In this document: piece after piece, positions 32,978 to 44,054 of the stretch
Layout of the letters: the number at the start of each line of letters is the position of its first letter
Position numbering within the stretch: the stretch's first letter is position 1
Source of the DNA: Smittium culicis
Taxonomy: Eukaryota > Kickxellomycota > Harpellomycetes > Harpellales > Legeriomycetaceae
Length of the DNA stretch: 49,911 nt
Direction: 5' to 3'
NCBI GenBank assembly: GCA_001970855.1
Contig: LSSN01000153.1
Location: forward strand, 1-49,911
Program-made: the position numbers and the translations under genes
The notes under the pieces: generated by a model
What the model was told of the DNA's origin: nothing
The model's database searches: none
What the model saw: only the letters and a program-made list of their open reading frames with translations

Positions 32978-33268
32978 TGTAATGGGCCTGGCTCCAATTT
33001 TCCTAATCGGCAAATAAGAACACTTATCACCCATTACATTGTTAACAACAGTCAATCAAAGTAACTAACTAAAATACGAAAGCCTACAAGTAACGTACTC
33101 AAGATAGGTATATAAACCAGAGCTTAGCCACCCTCCATGGGATGGCTAAGATTTTCAACTTTATTCTTGTTTCCATCTTTTCTTGTCCTTGTCCTAATTC
33201 CAGTTTTATATACTTTATTTTATTTTATTTTCTCATTTAAATAAACAACTTTATTCTAGTCCCTTACA
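32978..33268 (+). mobile_element. Solo LTR (291 bp) with 5-bp target-site duplication ACTAG
   Basis: The element runs from TGTAATGGG to CCCTTACA, so it has TG...CA ends and an imperfect TGTAAGGG inverted terminus. It is flanked on both sides by ACTAG (32973-32977, 33269-33273). Inside it has a TATA box TATATAAA (33109-33116), a hairpin CTTAGCCA...TGGCTAAG (33123-33150), and AATAAA (33240-33245) near its end, which places U3-R-U5 on the plus strand. It carries no ORF. Its base composition is richer in G+C than the relic it interrupts, suggesting late insertion and later LTR-LTR recombination. Confidence 0.92.
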
Positions 33269-33729
33269 ACTAGTAAAGAATTTTTTATTAGATTGTCTAT
33301 TTTCAGAATTTATTTGTATTTATCCTCACTATCAAGAGAGTTAGAATAAATAGAAAAAAAGTTTCCCTTATTCAATAAATTCATGAAACTATTATTTATA
33401 TTTTTCATTTCTCTTATAAAAAAATTTCGCAACTTTTGAAGTTTCGTTTGCCACGATTCTCATTTTTAACATATATTTTGATGAAAATCTACTTTAAGTA
33501 TAAAAGAAAATCGCTAATTTTTTTTTGAAAGTCATCTAAATAGAAATTTTTACAAAATGTCTTTATGCACCATAATTTTTGGCCTATTCATTTCACCTTT
33601 CTTTGAGGCTATTGGCTTTCAATTTTTAATAAATTAGCTAGAATTTATGCAAATATATTTTGAATTTCCCTTCCATTATAGATTTCAAATTTAATTGATT
33701 CATAACTATAGATAAAATTATACACTCTA

Positions 33730-34560
33730 AGCTACTCCGATTTTTAATATCCAACCAGCAAGAAAATTTTACTGCGACGCATTCTTTAGATTATTACTAA
33801 AATTTAGATGATTTACTTTATTTGGATCTGGTCTCAGGCCATTTTTATCTATTAAGAACCTTAAGTTAAGAAAATCCCCGTTGTACTAAAGATAATTTAG
33901 CTTTTTTAAAATTTTACTCTATTTTCATTTAGTTGTTTTAGAACTTAGATCAAATCGTCAGTATGTTTCTAAAATTTTTCTGGATTTATTAAGATATCAT
34001 CCAGGTATACAGTCAATTTTTTCTAAATTAGGAAATGGGGGTTTTGAAACTGATGTTGATAAATTTACTGGAGCAATGTTTAAACAAAAAGGAATCACAA
34101 TGAACAAATACTATCGACTGGGAGGGGGTATAATAAATCCTGTGTATTTCATAGATTTCTCAACTATCATTAACTGCCAATTTCGTCAGAAAAAATCTAT
34201 TATTTTGAACAACTTTTTCTTTCTGAGAGAATCGATTCAATCATCAATTCGATGTATAACCGATTTTACATGATGGTGAGAAAATTAAATTTTCCGTAAT
34301 CTATACGGAATATATAGGGGCAATATTTCTTTCTCACTAGCTGTGGTGGAGATACTCAAGATGTTTTAGAAGGTCAAATTATTATTTTCCCATAAATTTT
34401 TGATATTTATGATTGGATCAACTCTTTATCTGAAAGAGAGTATTTCTAAATCTTTAATAAAAAAATCTAGAATTTTCCTCCACTAAAATTTATGAATTCT
34501 GACTCTTTTTTCCCTTTTAATTTTTCGTAGCCGTGAGCGAAGACAGATTTTTATTAATTA
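33730..34560 (-). pseudogene. Ty3/gypsy reverse transcriptase relic
   Basis: The polymerase box reads LTVYLDDILINPEKF at 33970-34016 (YLDD at 33996-34007). Upstream, a DYGKFNFLTI-like stretch near 34280-34310 matches 'DYRKLN..T'. Downstream, KNGLRPDPNKVNHL near 33790-33840 matches the block after the thumb. Several stops and frame changes separate these pieces. A plus-strand open frame over the same DNA (34076-34273) has no motif and is a shadow. Confidence 0.85.
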
Positions 34561-34879
34561 GAATTTCATTAGCCTGTAATCCTTTTACTTCATCCAAAAA
34601 ATACACCAATATTATAATCTACGAAAGTTTTGTATTTTAGTCCCACTTCTTCAGCAGAGTGTAATGTTCTACCATTTATCTTGAATTCCAATCTAGAATA
34701 CTTAAAATCTATTCTTTCTTCATTGTTTTCAGATATTATATTTGAGTAACATTTTCCACTAGAATCCTCTTCGTTATCATCGAAAGGATTCTATTCAAGG
34801 CTATTAAATAATTTTTCTTCGCTCTGTAGGTTCAATCTACTTTTGTTCTCGCCATAATTATAACTGGTATTTTTGTTTT

Positions 34880-35060
34880 TATGATTAACACATGTGTTAA
34901 ATTACAAGAATGGATCGATCCCAATTAATATATTAACTACACTTTTATCAAGAGCTAGGAATTCTATTCTTACAGATATTATATTTTCCATCTCCAAATT
35001 TACGTATACCGAATCTTCTATCTCTATTGTTTCACCATATATTGATAATGTTAATATTTT
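34880..35060 (-). pseudogene. Ty3/gypsy protease relic (C-terminal part)
   Basis: Minus-strand VRIEFLALDKSVVNILIGID at about 34915-34977 resembles the end of retroviral-type aspartic proteases ('F.V.D.....(D)(I/L)(I/L)LG.D(W/F)L'). It sits directly upstream of the RT relic in the expected order. The catalytic DTG/DSG triad is not recognisable. Confidence 0.6.
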
Positions 35061-38000
35061 ATTGAATTAATTTTAAATTTATTCCTTGATCATAATAATA
35101 CAATAAAAATAATTTTATTTGATAGTATAAAAGACTTGGAGATTCATTTTTTAAAGTTCTAATTCTTTCAATTTTCTCTTTCCTTTTAATAAAAAATATT
35201 CGAATATAGCAGATATCAATATAATAATTTTCAATAGTTTTCTGGGATTTATTCCTATCGATTTCATCAACTTTCGATTAATAATAGGGTTTTTAGAACC
35301 ATAATTAAAGATAATATGTATTTTTTGGATATTAACTGTATTGAGAAAGTATGATAGTGTTCATTTTCCCATATTTTGTTCGCTGATTCTATCCACTAAA
35401 GGTTTTTTTTGAAGCTTGAATTTATACTTAATTATGTAAAAAACGAATGTTTCTACCAAACTAGGTCTCAGGAAAATGCTGTTCATATCTTTTTTCTTTC
35501 TGAAATTTGGTAAGTTTTTTTAACAAATTAAGCGTCTCCCTTTTTTATGGTTAATTTAAAGGTCAATTTTTTCATTTTTATGATTTTTTTGTGGGTTTGT
35601 GGGTTAACTTGTACCTGATAAAAGGCCTTCTACCATAAAGTGTTTATTATATATCCTTTCCATCTCCAATAAAGGTAGTTATAATCTTCGTAACTGGTGT
35701 AACTTCCAACATGGCCTTGGATTTACCGTCTTTGTGACCTGCTTGTAACAATCTATTTTCTGAATTTTTTACTTTTACTCCCTTTTAATTGAAGAGGTAA
35801 CAAGAACACGTTGTAGGATCTATTTAATTCTTCTTATTTTGCAAGATTAAACGAGATTTTCATGACACTTTTCAAATTATTATTTTTAACACCTTAATAA
35901 GCAGCTTCAGAATTTTTATTAGTACTTAGTTTCGTGGTTTTGATGAAGAATTTTATGGTCATGAGAAGTTGTGATTTTATCACAATTCCAAAGAGCTTAT
36001 GGATATTATTTAAATTTGCCAACATTCACGAAAATTTTTCATCTGTGCCCTCAATAGTGCCAATATACGTATTTTCAATTAACTAATCGGTGTGTATTTA
36101 TCATTTATAAATCTCAAATAAGACCTAAATCACGAGTCAAAATTTTCAAAAGGCTCATCCGTGTAAGAAATCGTTCTTACAATCATTTTGTATAAAAAAA
36201 TCACAGGAATATCTAATGGCTATTGTTGTATACAATAGCTGATGATAAATTTTGAGCCTCGTTTTACCTAGCTATACGTACTAAAAAATATGTATAAGCT
36301 TACAAAACATGCTTATACAATTTCTTCCTCAAATTTAGGAACAGCAAGTCGTTTAATCTCTAATAAATTCCTATTTCCATTATTAGCTTTAGTTTTTAGT
36401 TCTGCTATTTAATATAATTAAAAATTGCACAAAGCTTTATTCATTAGTGCTGTTGTACCTTCAGCTCGTACAATACGGCCCTTTCTTTTATCTTAAACAA
36501 AGTAAAATCATTCTTTTTATCTTTAGTTTTTTAACCGAATTTTCCTTCTAATTTCGATATTCATTCTTTAATAGACCAGTCAGCCATGCTTTCTTTTATT
36601 GGTGCATATGCTTGTCATTTATCGGATTCTTTATCTAGCAAAAGCTTGAATATTTCTACATTCTCTGTTTGGTATATTATTGATAATTTGGTCGACTAAT
36701 TAAACTTTTTTTCCAAAAGTCTACTTTAATATTGTCATTATTGTTTCAGTTAACTTGCGAGGGAAAATTTTAGTGTTAAGGCACATTTTGTTTAAGAAAA
36801 TTTTAGTAAAAAAATTGATTGATGATAGAAAACTAAGTTGGATTTCTGGTTAGACTCTTAATCTCAAAAAGATTCAAATCGGGTTATTTGAATTGCATTG
36901 ATTTAAAGTAACATTAATAATTACAATAATGTTGAAATAACCCCAAAAGTAGTTATTTGCTGTGTTGAGTAGTTAAACCCAAAAACTATAACTAAATGAC
37001 GTTCAATTACTAAATAATATGGTATAATTTCAATCTTTATTATAACTAAATGTTAACAAAAATGGTCAAGATTCTTTTAATCTAAAATTCAATTATTTAT
37101 GTACAAAAATATCTCACAAAGAGACAAAAAGCTTAATGTAGTATAAACAATAGGATAACTGTATTTATCAAGTATTCATTATTGGCTATAAATAAACAAA
37201 ATCGTAATATGTCTACGTTATCATTTCAATAAGCCCTCAGCTTATAATATATAACAATTTGGCTAATTTATATTGCTTAAAAAACATCCAAAAGCACTAG
37301 ATTACTAAAAAATATAAACATTTTGTTTTTTTAATCTATATTCTTTGAACGGCTCAATTCGAGATGAGTTAAGTAGGGAATAATAACAAGATTAATCTAA
37401 AGTTAGAGATTTTCCAGCGTTTTAAAAAGATAAGAATTAAATTTAAAAATTGAGATATTATTGGATTCTAGCGTATTATTTATTGATATTACCTTAGAAA
37501 ACAAATGCTCGAATTGAAAAAAGTTATCTGGTTTTATATAGCTCAAATAATAGCGATAAAATGTTGATTTTGTGGATGAGTAGGGATTATTTAAGGTTAG
37601 CTGGACAAGAAAGCGATTTCATACTAATGTAATAAGTATTTTATCCCATTTCATAGACATTATGACTATAAAGTGATCTGTAATATAATAAACCCACCAA
37701 AATGGAAAAAGTTAATCAAAGATGAGTAACATAAAACTATAATATTTTAACTGTTTCTAAGCGTTTTCATGCTAGCTAAATGGATTATTTTACTAGTTTA
37801 AAAATTTGTATGTGACAAGCTAAATATCATTTAAAAGTGTAAGCGTTATTATGAACAGAAAATATAGATATTAAAAGGAAACAAAACTTGTTCACTTGAT
37901 ACAGAAAGCATTAGTGATTTTTGGATTTTCCTGAGTGATTATGGTATTGATATCCTAAATCACAATTCCTTTGTTATAGTAAATCATAATGCAAATAATA

Positions 38001-39194
38001 AACGTAGATCATTTTTACTTGTAAATTTATATAAGTAAAACTGCTGATTGTTTTAATGTATGTATTTTTGGTAATTACCAACAAGTAGGGCATTTTTTGA
38101 GGTTGGTACTAATACATAGCTCGCTAATAAATGTTAAAACTGGGATTGAAAGTTAAATTACCTCACTCAGTAGATGTAATAGTTACTTAAAAACCAATAA
38201 TCGAAACTATTAATGAGCAATTAGTGTGATTATGAAAGCGCAGTAGGTAGACTTGATACATTAGCTAATCGGTGCATATTACCATTAACTTTTAGATATT
38301 GGCGGTGCGTTGTTTCCTTTAATAATTTTAACTTTACCCTTACCTGTATTAGCTCGGCTGTAAAGGTTAACACAAGATGGATTTTTTGAAATCGGGCCTT
38401 GAAGACTATTAATTACGTATCATATTATTTTCTAATTATTATAATCCCAATTAAATTTATACTAGATTTGCTGATAGCTTACGAAAAAAATACTATTAAA
38501 TAAATCACAGTTTATTAATAGATAAAGGCAATTAATGTGGTGATAGCTTAGAGAACCCAGGTATTTTAAAAATAAAAACAGGCAGTAAGTAGTTTATTGA
38601 CGATATTTTTTGACGTTATAAGCGTCATTGTGACTAATTCTATCTGAATTAGCAAAAAAAAAAACACCATCTCGGCGTAAAACGCGCAATAAGAAAATAT
38701 TTATATTGTTTGACATGAAATAAAAAAAAAGAATTAGACAGCCAATAGCAGCATGTGCGTAGGGGTACAATTTTTTCAGGGGAAATTTGGCGAGATAAAA
38801 GATGATTAGCAATTTATTCGGCGGTTTTTTAAACTTTTTATTATTGGCTTTAAATGTATGTGTAGCACTTGTTGGATGTTTTTCAGTACATATTTGAATT
38901 TTGTTCATATAAAAAAGCAGATCCTATGCGAACATTAGTATAGATTACAGCGGCTCAAATAGGAGCTGAAGGTAGATTAAGCCTAAAACAATAAGAGAAA
39001 ATCAGCTATACATTTCCTTGGTAGTATGTTAGCTATTTCAAACAAATTTACCATTAATAGGTATAAAAGCTAGGGATATTTCTAGTATTTTTTTATATTT
39101 TGTTTTAGTCAAGTGTCTTAGTCTCCTTCCATTTATTCACAACCTCATAAATTCCAACGCTTAAATTTTGAAATAAAGAAAGATCATATTAAAA
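35061..39194. other. Unresolved region upstream of the Ty3 relic, no supported gene
   Basis: About 35.1-36.8 kb is where gag and the upstream LTR of the minus-strand Ty3 relic would lie. It shows only broken lysine-rich frames (for example near 36440-36620). About 36.9-38.9 kb is less AT-poor in words than the desert and looks like another decayed element, but no domain could be named. A 104-aa minus frame at 38594-38908 has no motif. The last ~150 bp precede the PLP enzyme gene. Confidence 0.35.
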
Positions 39195-40502
39195 ATGCAT
39201 AATAAAGTAGGCAGCAACGTTAAGATCTTGACCCCATGCTCCATCGACAGTGATCTTTCTGATATCAAGAAACCTGAACTCAAAGTAGTCGGTACTTTTG
39301 GCCGCACCTTTCGCCAAAACTTCTTGCTCAATGAGAAATATTTGATTCTGAACCACGGCTCTTTCGGTACTACACCTAAATATGTCGAGGAATACGTAGA
39401 ATACTATTCTAGATGTTCCGAATACAATATCGACAAATGGATGGATCAAACTATAAGGCCTATGATTTATAACTCCCTCGAAAGAATTGCCCCTTACATG
39501 GGTGTCCAAGATTCTACGCAATTAACATATGTTCAAAATTCAACCACTGCCGTAAGTACTGCTTTACGTGGATTATCATTTGAAGCTGGCGATGTTATTT
39601 TCAAGTTTAACACTACTTACAATGCCTGCTCAAATGCAGTCAAATATATTTGCGATACCACCAAAGCCGAATTATTCGATATTACGCTGAATTTCCCTAT
39701 GACTGACGAAGAAATTATCAACGCCACTACTGATGCTATCAACAAAGTCAAGCAAGACAGCTCAAAAAGAGTTCGATTTGCTCTTATCGATGCCATAATT
39801 TCTGTCCCTGGTATTGTTCTACCATATCACGAGATTACTGCTGAATTCAAAAAAGTAGGTGCTCTCGTATTCATCGATGCTGCTCACTCATTAGGAATGA
39901 TCGATTTAAACATCGATTCGCTTGGATGTGACTACTTTGTAACAAACGCTCACAAATGGTTTTACAGCAAGCGCGGCTGTGCCATTTTTTATGTCGCTAA
40001 TAAAAACAAAACAAGCACCCACCCGCTTGTTATCTCTCACTCGTATGCACCTGAATGTGAATTCGGCGAATCTTTCCTTTGGCAAGGAACTATCGATTTC
40101 AGCACTTATCTATCTTCTAACGCAGCAATTGATTTCATCGAAGCTGTAGGAGGGCTTAAAAGTATCCAATCTTACTGCCGCAACCTCGTTCATCAAGCAA
40201 CTGAGCTATACCAAAATAAATATAATTTCATCCCATTAACAAATGAAAAATCCCAAATTGCTAACTTTGTTAATATGATAATCCCAAACCTCGAATATGG
40301 AAACCCAAAACACGACAAAATCGGTTATGAACTCAAAAATACCATTTTAACTAGACACAACGCTTCTGGTGTCTTCTACCCTCACAACGGACATTGGAAT
40401 ATCCGCCTAAGCGCCCAGATTTTCGTCGACTTGGACGATTTTGATAATTATGGCAAAATCATAGTTGAAACCATCAAACAAGAATTAAATGAATTATCTT
40501 GA
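39195..40502 (+). CDS. Class V aminotransferase-fold PLP enzyme (isopenicillin N epimerase / Egt2-like)
   Basis: Intronless, 435 aa. The PLP Schiff-base lysine is K254 in TNAHKWFYSKRG. The ring-binding aspartate is D228 in VFIDAAHSLG, with H231 after it. The N-terminal LNHGSFGTTP (52-61) is the substrate- and PLP-side motif typical of the CefD-like branch. Known members include bacterial isopenicillin N epimerase and fungal PLP-dependent C-S lyases such as Egt2, which releases ergothioneine from the hercynylcysteine sulfoxide. Which reaction applies cannot be told from sequence alone. No beta-lactam genes and no Egt1-like gene are nearby, so the context gives no support to either pathway. The coding region is clearly richer in G+C than its flanks. 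The first ATG, just after an A-rich leader, is used. Confidence 0.88.
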   Translation: MHNKVGSNVKILTPCSIDSDLSDIKKPELKVVGTFGRTFRQNFLLNEKYLILNHGSFGTTPKYVEEYVEYYSRCSEYNIDKWMDQTIRPMIYNSLERIAPYMGVQDSTQLTYVQNSTTAVSTALRGLSFEAGDVIFKFNTTYNACSNAVKYICDTTKAELFDITLNFPMTDEEIINATTDAINKVKQDSSKRVRFALIDAIISVPGIVLPYHEITAEFKKVGALVFIDAAHSLGMIDLNIDSLGCDYFVTNAHKWFYSKRGCAIFYVANKNKTSTHPLVISHSYAPECEFGESFLWQGTIDFSTYLSSNAAIDFIEAVGGLKSIQSYCRNLVHQATELYQNKYNFIPLTNEKSQIANFVNMIIPNLEYGNPKHDKIGYELKNTILTRHNASGVFYPHNGHWNIRLSAQIFVDLDDFDNYGKIIVETIKQELNELS

Positions 40503-42709
40503 GTTTTTTTACATCGCTAGCTTCGCTGCTCTTTTATCTACTACTATTATTATCACTTTATATATTAAAATGATTTACTTGCAAAAATTAAAGCTTAGTT
40601 TTTATATAAATAATCAAACGCAAATATTTACCATTATAGCCTACTAATAAAAATCATTTTTTAAGTATAATATATTTATTAAGAATAAGAGTAAGAGTAA
40701 TATAATGTGCCAAATTTAGGCTTGGAATCTATGTCCATAAACGCTACGAGATATCTAATATCAATTTCTTAAAAAAATTTAAAACAGAAATGCTAACTAT
40801 ACGCCACAATAAAATGGATTCGATTTAATAATAGTATATTTTAAGTTTGAGTATTACTGAAATAAATAAATTGGGCATTATTACGGAGGAATGTCGATGA
40901 AATGATTATTTTATAATGTAACCTGTAGAATATAAAGTATCATAAAGCCTAGTAATACAATAAAAAGGCATGTGTTTTATTTAAAATAAAAGTAGAAAGA
41001 ACTTTTGTCATCACAACTGATCTACTATTAATTATACAATAATTAGCTAAGTAATATTACTCTTAAAAAAGTTTTATCATTTGTAAGAATTTCAATAATT
41101 TGAATTAAATACAATATACTAGATTTATACTAACAATATTTCGGAAAAAAAGCTGTAAAGGAAAAGTATATGAAAAAAAATAATAATAAATATTTAAAAA
41201 ATTATTAGGACCTGCTCTACACTCAGGATGATCAACAAGTAGATTAAATATCAGTACTGGGAAATTGATCATTAAAGCCCGCAATGGCGATAATTTATCA
41301 ATTTATCAATTGACATACAGATAACGGTTAGTATTAGGGTTAGTAGAAAAGAAATTAGATTCATTATTTTTTAAAAATTTGAAATTAAAATATATTAAAT
41401 AGTAAGATAATAGTACAATATCCGTTGGATTAATTAATAGTTGCAATATATCGATTTTCTCTTATAAACAAAGACGAATTATCTGCTAGGTAAAATCTAG
41501 TTGATTTATTTTGAAAAGATATCTGTAGATAGGTATAAAAATGTCTAAAAAATATTTATTCCCTTCTGAGAAAAATACCGTTTCCTGAAAAATCACGATT
41601 AATCTTTTATTTTTTATAATTTTTAAACATGACATTAATTTTTATTTTCTATTACTCTAAATATTATTATATTTAAACTATTTCTCGGATATACTTTCCT
41701 CATTTTATTGATGAAAATATTCGCTCAAATAAGATCTTGTATGGAAAAAATTTATTGTAAAGAATTTAAAATTTTCTATTATTATTAAGCATTTTATTGC
41801 AGATAAAAATAGTACAATTAAATAAAATGACTCGAATATACCTATAAATTCAATCTAAAAATATAATTTTTATTTTTATATTTTGTAAATGTAACTAGAT
41901 CTTAGCATACCTTTCTATAAAAATACTAAATAATTAAAGGTATACATATTTAATTTTTATTTGCTATGTGTTATCTGTACATTTTATTTATATGCTATCT
42001 AAGCTCTTATTGCTTCAAATTGGTGATTTTTTTAATCAAAATTAGCAAAGTAAAAATATTTATGCAATAATTCTCTAACTCTTACAAAATAATCAGGATA
42101 TCTATATATATTTATTTTATATTATTTTTTATTTAAATTCACTTTTCAAGCTAATTTATCAGTTAGGTAGCACATTACAAAATATAAAAGTAATTAATGA
42201 GTGTAATTATATGTATAATTATAATTAAAAGACATATCGTGTGGTAATTAATAGACTTTGCTTCAATATAAAATTACTCGATTTAGTATTTGATTTATTT
42301 TATCATTACAATATATTTAACTTTTAGATATAAACTAATAATTCAAGTAATATAATTGAAAGTTTTTTTTTTTTTTTGAATATTTGAATGTTTTTTATTA
42401 CTGAATGGGTAATAATATAAAGCAAATGAAATAATACATTTAGTATGCGCAATAAAGTTAAATTTTTTCTTCAGATATATTAGATTTGATTGCTTATTAA
42501 AATATTGACCCTTTATTGATTTCTAGTATTTTTTTTAGCGTTATGTATTTGTAAATTTAACATAAATATATTCATGTTTATATTTTTTTATTAATTATTT
42601 ATACAATATCTAAAAAAAGTAAATCTAACTATACATAATATCTTGAACTGAAACCAGAATTTAGTTGAAAAAATTCGAATATAGTTTTTATACAGCTCCA
42701 AAGTGTAGT

Positions 42710-42859
42710 ATGGAAAAACTAAGATTCAACTACCTATCCAAAAGGCTATACTGTAAGACATTCTGTCTTATAGATCTTAGGCGCTATTCGGTAAATAATG
42801 TTGTATCGACCATTATAAAAACACAAAGCCTAAATAATTCAAAACCTTTCAAAATATAA
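42710..42859 (+). CDS. Doubtful 49-aa frame with presequence-like N-terminus
   Basis: From the ATG at 42710 the frame reads MEKLRFNYLSKRL...LRRYSVNNVV. It is basic, free of acidic residues after position 2, and ends its first part with RRYS, as in mitochondrial targeting sequences. Local composition is less AT-rich than the flanks. No partner exon or homologous family was recognised, so it may be a gene relic or chance. Confidence 0.2.
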   Translation: MEKLRFNYLSKRLYCKTFCLIDLRRYSVNNVVSTIIKTQSLNNSKPFKI

Positions 42860-43276
42860 AACTACTTAAATTATTTAATTTGATCATTTCATTTTCTGAA
42901 AGTATAACATGTTATTATTATTATTTTTTTAATATTGGTTTCTTATCAATATCTACACTTGCGCACTAATAAATATAATAAAAATATCAAAATATCAAAA
43001 TCTTAACTTTACACTCTTTATTCCTGTTCCACTATATCTGATAAAAATTAAATTATAAATAAATTATTAATATTTACTACAAAATAAAACCGTGACTTTA
43101 TATTCACTTCATTTCATCTCGGTCATATAAAAATGAGCTCTAGCTTAAAGTAGATGGATTATTTTAACTTTTTTTGATTCCGCGCTGATATCATAAGGTT
43201 AAGCTTGTTGACAAACCCAATAATATGCAATTCATTAAATAATATAATACACTTATACCCTTATAGATTGCTATAT

Positions 43277-43473
43277 TTAACCCTTTCAGGTGTGGTTGGA
43301 TGTTTTTGAACTAGCAAAATTATCCAGCCAAACGATAACTGATAAACCAATTTAGTATTTTAATGATTTATTTGCTATTAGTTCCAAAGCGTCCAATAAC
43401 TAATGATGATAATAAGTTTATCCAATTATGATTTTAATTCAAGCTAAAAAGTGTTGGCGCCTTAATCGGTTAA
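43277..43473 (+). mobile_element. piggyBac-like MITE, copy J
   Basis: 197 bp with TTAA at both ends. Left end CCCTTTCAGGTGTGGTTGG, then TGTTTTTGAACTAGCAAAAT, closely matching copy H (both continue TTATCCA.CCAAACGA). Right end AAAAGTGTTGGCGCCTTAAT, then CGGTTAA. It lies about 580 bp upstream of the Oca-like gene. Confidence 0.75.
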
Positions 43474-44054
43474 TGGCCTTACTCTTTTATAAAATTGGCT
43501 AAAATAAAAAGTGTTAGCAATACTATTTAGCTCAAAAAGACAAAAATATACCCATAGGCTTTTTTGATTTGTGTGCTGGCGAGTATTTGTCGGATAAAGA
43601 CTAAATTTTGGTGATTTTTCAATAATTCAACACTAATTCTTAAAACTAGCCGACAAAAAAAACATTATGTACAAGTTAAAATATAAACCTAATTCTACAA
43701 ACTCATTTTAATAATTCGCTCAAGCTTTATTTCGCTTTATTTTGCTTGTAAATTTGATGTGTTTTTCGTCTAGATTTTGTATTGGTTCAATATCTTTAGT
43801 TTCATTTTCGTTTTTTTTTTTTTTTAGATTTATACACAAGTTTATTGATACCTTTTAACTTTTTTTTTTTAATAAAGGTTCAAAGATAATTTCCTTCTCT
43901 TGGCGTAGAAATAAATCGAACTGCTTTGCAAATTTTATATGAAATTAATATAATTAGAAATATTTCCCCACATTTTGCAAAACGTCACCCCAATTTAATA
44001 TTTTCCCTTCCGCTTTATTTAAAAGACAGATATTTTTAGCTTGGAAATTCTATT

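Larger units (their letters stand above)
40503..44054. other. Intergenic with one MITE and one doubtful small frame
   Basis: 3.5 kb of AT-rich DNA. It contains MITE J and a possible 49-codon frame at 42710-42859. The stretch from about 43560 to 44054, with T-rich tracts and a TGACGT-type site on the minus strand near 43982, is the probable promoter of the next gene. Confidence 0.4.

Noticed and set aside
34076..34273. Plus-strand open frame within the 33-35 kb region
   Set aside because: It overlaps the minus-strand RT relic and has no motif; it is open only because the opposite strand was coding.
38594..38908. 104-aa minus-strand frame
   Set aside because: No domain or family resemblance; Lys/Phe/Asn-rich composition expected from AT-rich DNA, with no neighbouring exon.
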